Notes under the pieces: model-generated
Seen by the model: only the letters and a program-made list of their open reading frames with translations
What the model was told of the DNA's origin: nothing
Database searches by the model: none
In this document: positions 61,569-64,000 of the stretch, one piece after another
Position numbering within the stretch: position 1 is the first letter of the stretch
Layout of the letters: each line of letters begins with the position of its first letter
Made by a program: the position numbers and the translations under genes
Source of the DNA: Lachnospiraceae bacterium JLR.KK002
GTDB lineage: Bacteria; Bacillota; Clostridia; Lachnospirales; Lachnospiraceae
Length of the DNA: 64,000 nt
Assembly (NCBI GenBank): GCA_036941025.1
Contig: JAYMNP010000001.1
Location: 1,488,001 to 1,552,000 of the forward strand
Direction: 5' to 3'

Positions 61569-61598
61569 ACTGCTAACAGGATAAAGGGGGAAATGGTA

Positions 61599-62693
61599 AT
61601 GATAAAATTAGCAACCAGAGATTTGTCCGCAGGAATGGTTACTGCTGCTCCTGTTTACAGTAAGACAGGCCAGCTTCTGTTTCCTGCCCGTACGGTGATG
61701 ACTACCCAGAGAATTTCCTATCTGGAGTTCTACGGAATTGAGAACGTCCAGATTATCCCGGAAAAAGACATTACCGATGCTTCTGTGGAAGATTTTGCCC
61801 AGGATAACGATACGGAATCTTATTCCCAGAAAGTAAAACGGAGCCGGAAGTTCCACATGTTTAAGGTCGATTACTCCAAAAAAACCAAATTTCTGGAGAA
61901 TTCTTTTCAAAATCTGATAAATAAAACCGAGGTTCTTGACTCAGGCGCCCTTCTGGAGCAAATCAGCAGCCTGTATACCGACCACCTCACATCTCTTTCT
62001 GTTTTTGATATGCTGCACAACATGCGCCAGATTGACGACACCACTTATGCCCACAGTATCAATGTGGCCATTATCAGCCGTATGATGGGTAAATGGCTTT
62101 CATTTTCCGATGAAGATCTGGAAATTCTGACTCTGGCCGGTTTGCTGCACGATATCGGAAAGTGCAAAGTTGACCCGAACATTCTTTCCAAGCCCGATAC
62201 GCTGACTCCGGCAGAATTCAGACAGGTAAAACAGCATCCCCGGTACGGCATGGAGATTCTTGCCGATTTCAATCTGGACGAACGGGTCCGCTCCGCGGTT
62301 CTCATGCACCATGAACGCTGCGATGGTTCCGGCTACCCTTCCGGGCTGAAAGGAAATGCCATCGCCGACTTTGCCAAAATCATCGCCATCGCCGATGTAT
62401 ACGACGCCATGACCTGCAACCGCTGTTACCGGAAGGGAATCTGTCCCTTTGAAGTGATTGCCACTTTTGAGCGCAAAGGCTTTGAACGATATGAGTCTGC
62501 GTATCTGCTTCCTTTCCTGACGAATATTATCAATACCTATATTGGCAACACGGTGCTGTTAAACGATGGTTCCTCCGGCAAAATCATCCTCATTAACAAA
62601 CAGTATCTGTCCCGGCCGGTCATCAGCACTCCGGCAGAGAAATATCTGGATTTGTCCAGACATCCGGAACTTTATATTCAGGCAATTATATAG
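61599..62693 (+). CDS. HD-GYP domain cyclic-di-GMP phosphodiesterase
   Basis: Predicted to hydrolyse c-di-GMP to GMP. N-terminal region of about 120 residues (DUF3391-like) then the HD-GYP domain: YAHSINVAIISRMMG, LLHDIGK, QHPRYG and HHERCDGSGYPSG, with all metal and GYP residues present. 364 aa from the ATG at 61599 (GGGGG 8 nt upstream); the ATG at 61593 is too close to that site. No signal peptide. Together with YcgR it links this locus to motility control. Confidence 0.93.
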   Translation: MIKLATRDLSAGMVTAAPVYSKTGQLLFPARTVMTTQRISYLEFYGIENVQIIPEKDITDASVEDFAQDNDTESYSQKVKRSRKFHMFKVDYSKKTKFLENSFQNLINKTEVLDSGALLEQISSLYTDHLTSLSVFDMLHNMRQIDDTTYAHSINVAIISRMMGKWLSFSDEDLEILTLAGLLHDIGKCKVDPNILSKPDTLTPAEFRQVKQHPRYGMEILADFNLDERVRSAVLMHHERCDGSGYPSGLKGNAIADFAKIIAIADVYDAMTCNRCYRKGICPFEVIATFERKGFERYESAYLLPFLTNIINTYIGNTVLLNDGSSGKIILINKQYLSRPVISTPAEKYLDLSRHPELYIQAII

Positions 62694-62733
62694 CAGCAAC
62701 TTTACAGGGAAAGTAAAAGAAAAGAGGTAAATT

Positions 62734-63075
62734 ATGAGTGAAAAGCCCAACACCAGCCCCGAAACTGACGGAATGGAAGACGATGATTCCGACATACTTG
62801 TGACTCTGTCTCTGGACGACGATTCCGAAGTGGAATGCAGAATTCTTACGATTTTTGAACTGGAAGACCAGGATTACATTGTACTTCTCCCGCTGGACAA
62901 AGACGGCAATGACAATGAAGAAGGAGAAGTGTTCATTTACCGTTATCACGAAGATGACGACGGCAATCCTTCTCTGGAAAATATCGAAGATGACAACGAA
63001 TACGAGGCAGTCACCGACCGGTTTGACGAACTTCTGGATGAAGCAGAATGGGATTCTCTCCTGGGTGAAGACTGA
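62734..63075 (+). CDS. DUF1292 domain protein
   Basis: A 113-aa very acidic protein with the DUF1292 core VTLSLDDDSEVECRILTIFELEDQDYIVLLPLD (about residues 24-56) and YRYHEDDDGNPSLENIEDDNEYEAV. Small cytoplasmic family of Firmicutes, often near a Holliday-junction resolvase gene; function unknown. SD AAGAGG. Follows the HD-GYP gene by 40 bp. Confidence 0.9.
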   Translation: MSEKPNTSPETDGMEDDDSDILVTLSLDDDSEVECRILTIFELEDQDYIVLLPLDKDGNDNEEGEVFIYRYHEDDDGNPSLENIEDDNEYEAVTDRFDELLDEAEWDSLLGED

Positions 63076-63082
63076 CAGAGGC

Positions 63083-63135
63083 CATGCGGCATAAGTTATG
63101 ACAGAGCAATTCATAACTTATGCCGCATGTTTTTC
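63083..63135 (+). terminator. Strong terminator after the DUF1292 gene
   Basis: A perfect 19-bp stem (63083-63101 with 63111-63129), 9-nt loop, then TTTTTC. It lies between convergent genes. On the minus strand no T-run follows the stem, so it serves mainly the plus-strand transcript. Confidence 0.85.
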
Positions 63136-63138
63136 ATT

Positions 63139-64000
63139 TTAAGAAGTCCGGGAAGATTCTTCCGGCTGCATTTCTTCCAGAAACCGGGAAACATCCAGTT
63201 CCCTGCCATTGTAGTTCCTGACACTGTGAATACAGAGTTCTTTTCTGGCTCTGGTAACTCCCACATAGAACATTCTGCGTTCCTCCTCCAGCTCCATATC
63301 CAGAACAGCTTTCTTATAAGGCATCAGTTCTTCATTCACATCCAGGATATGTACTTTTTCGTACTCCAGCCCTTTGGCACTGTGCAGGGTGGCCAGAGAA
63401 ACGCAGTCTGTCAGCAGTTCCTGCTGCTGTTTCTGCCGCTGCAGTTCCTTCGTATATTCCTCCATATGGTCAAACCACTCCTCATAAGAGGAAAATTGTC
63501 TGGCACCGCCCTGAAGTTCATCCAGCACTTCCAGCAAATGCTCTCCGCTGATTCTGCGGTATTGCGCATAAGCCTCCAGAAATTCCTCATATCCGATTCC
63601 CATTCGGATATAATTGATGGCAGCATAAGGCCCGATTCTGCTTAAAACACGCAAATCCGCTTCTAACTGTTCAATCCGTTCTGCAACCCAGTGCTGCTTT
63701 TTCTCATAAAAATAATCTGCCCACACGTCAAACGCCACCGTGTCTTCCGGCAGACTGTCTCTGGTGATATACCGGTTGGGCCGGTTCATAATCTGAAGCA
63801 TGTCCTTCCGGCTCCGGCTTCCCTGCCCAAGACGTATGTAAGTCAGAATATCTCTGGTTATCCAGTGCTCATAAAGATTCGGAATATTATCTCTGGTGCG
63901 GAAAGGAATGTTGTACGCCATAAGCCGGGACATAAAGATGCGGGGCTGGGTATTGGTGCGGAACAGAACCGCCATATCATTGTAACCGTACCCGGCTTTC
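63139..64000 (-). CDS. UvrD/PcrA-type DNA helicase, C-terminal part (runs off window)
   Basis: Superfamily 1 helicase. The visible 287 residues cover motif IV AVLFRTNTQPR, motif V LATLHSAKGLEYEKVHI and motif VI EERRMFYVGVTRARKEL. The frame stays open to the window end through the upstream codons (KAGYGYNDM), so the Met at 63975 is internal and the 5' part is missing. Could be PcrA, UvrD or a UvrD-like paralogue; this cannot be settled without the N-terminus. Confidence 0.93.
   Translation of the reverse strand, partial: KAGYGYNDMAVLFRTNTQPRIFMSRLMAYNIPFRTRDNIPNLYEHWITRDILTYIRLGQGSRSRKDMLQIMNRPNRYITRDSLPEDTVAFDVWADYFYEKKQHWVAERIEQLEADLRVLSRIGPYAAINYIRMGIGYEEFLEAYAQYRRISGEHLLEVLDELQGGARQFSSYEEWFDHMEEYTKELQRQKQQQELLTDCVSLATLHSAKGLEYEKVHILDVNEELMPYKKAVLDMELEEERRMFYVGVTRARKELCIHSVRNYNGRELDVSRFLEEMQPEESSRTS

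Noticed and set aside
61450..61598. c-di-GMP riboswitch upstream of the HD-GYP gene
   Set aside because: The leader is short and lacks the GEMM core features I would expect.

Overview
The window looks like a chromosomal segment of a motile, probably spore-forming Clostridia bacterium of the Lachnospiraceae (Roseburia/Agathobacter/Eubacterium rectale-like). This is inferred from gene order and family content: a single large fla/che operon behind codY, FliY in place of FliN, MotE, DUF6115, DUF4250, DUF5662, DUF6075, a FabK-type fatty-acid cluster, SigK, and strong AGGAGG ribosome-binding sites. Almost everything is on the minus strand, so most operons read from high to low coordinates.

Region 1 (1 to about 4360) is one end of an integrated conjugative or mobilisable element. 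It carries a RepA_N-type initiator, ParB, ParA and small cargo genes. The repA frame contains seven tandem 23-bp DNA iterons. The outer end has helically phased 10-bp repeats, then a T7-N6-A5 junction that abuts the terminator hairpin of tsf. Region 2 (4365-6450) is rpsB-tsf with its promoter, a structured leader and an intergenic hairpin.

Region 3 (6452-41504) is one continuous motility operon of about 35 kb. In order of transcription it is flgB-flgC-fliE-fliF-fliG-fliH-fliI-fliJ-motE-fliK-flgD-TIGR02530 gene-flgE-flbD-motA-motB-fliL-fliM-fliY-cheY-fliO-fliP-fliQ-fliR-flhB-flhA-flhF-flhG-ycgR-cheB-cheA-cheW-cheC-cheD-small membrane protein-sigD-fapA-104-aa protein-DUF6115 protein-MltG-like protein. 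It encodes the basal body, export gate, hook, motor, switch, chemotaxis core, c-di-GMP brake and sigma-28. Filament, cap and junction genes and cheR are not here. A sigma-A promoter lies upstream of flgB.

Region 4 (41825-48267) holds codY, topA, dprA, comM and sigK. The last has an unusual hairpin leader and no pro-sequence. Region 5 (48350-51990) holds a convergent DUF4250 gene and a DUF5662, TraX and GH13-like operon. The GH13-like protein lacks the catalytic nucleophile.

Region 6 (52014-61450) is the type II fatty-acid synthesis operon acpP-fabK-fabD-fabG-fabF-accB-fabZ-accC-accDA(fused)-FabK/NMO paralogue. Its promoter overlaps a FabT-like dyad. Region 7 (61492-64000) has a divergent HD-GYP phosphodiesterase and a DUF1292 gene, a perfect 19-bp-stem terminator, and the 3' part of a UvrD/PcrA helicase that runs off the window. 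No tRNA, rRNA, CRISPR array or intact insertion sequence was seen.
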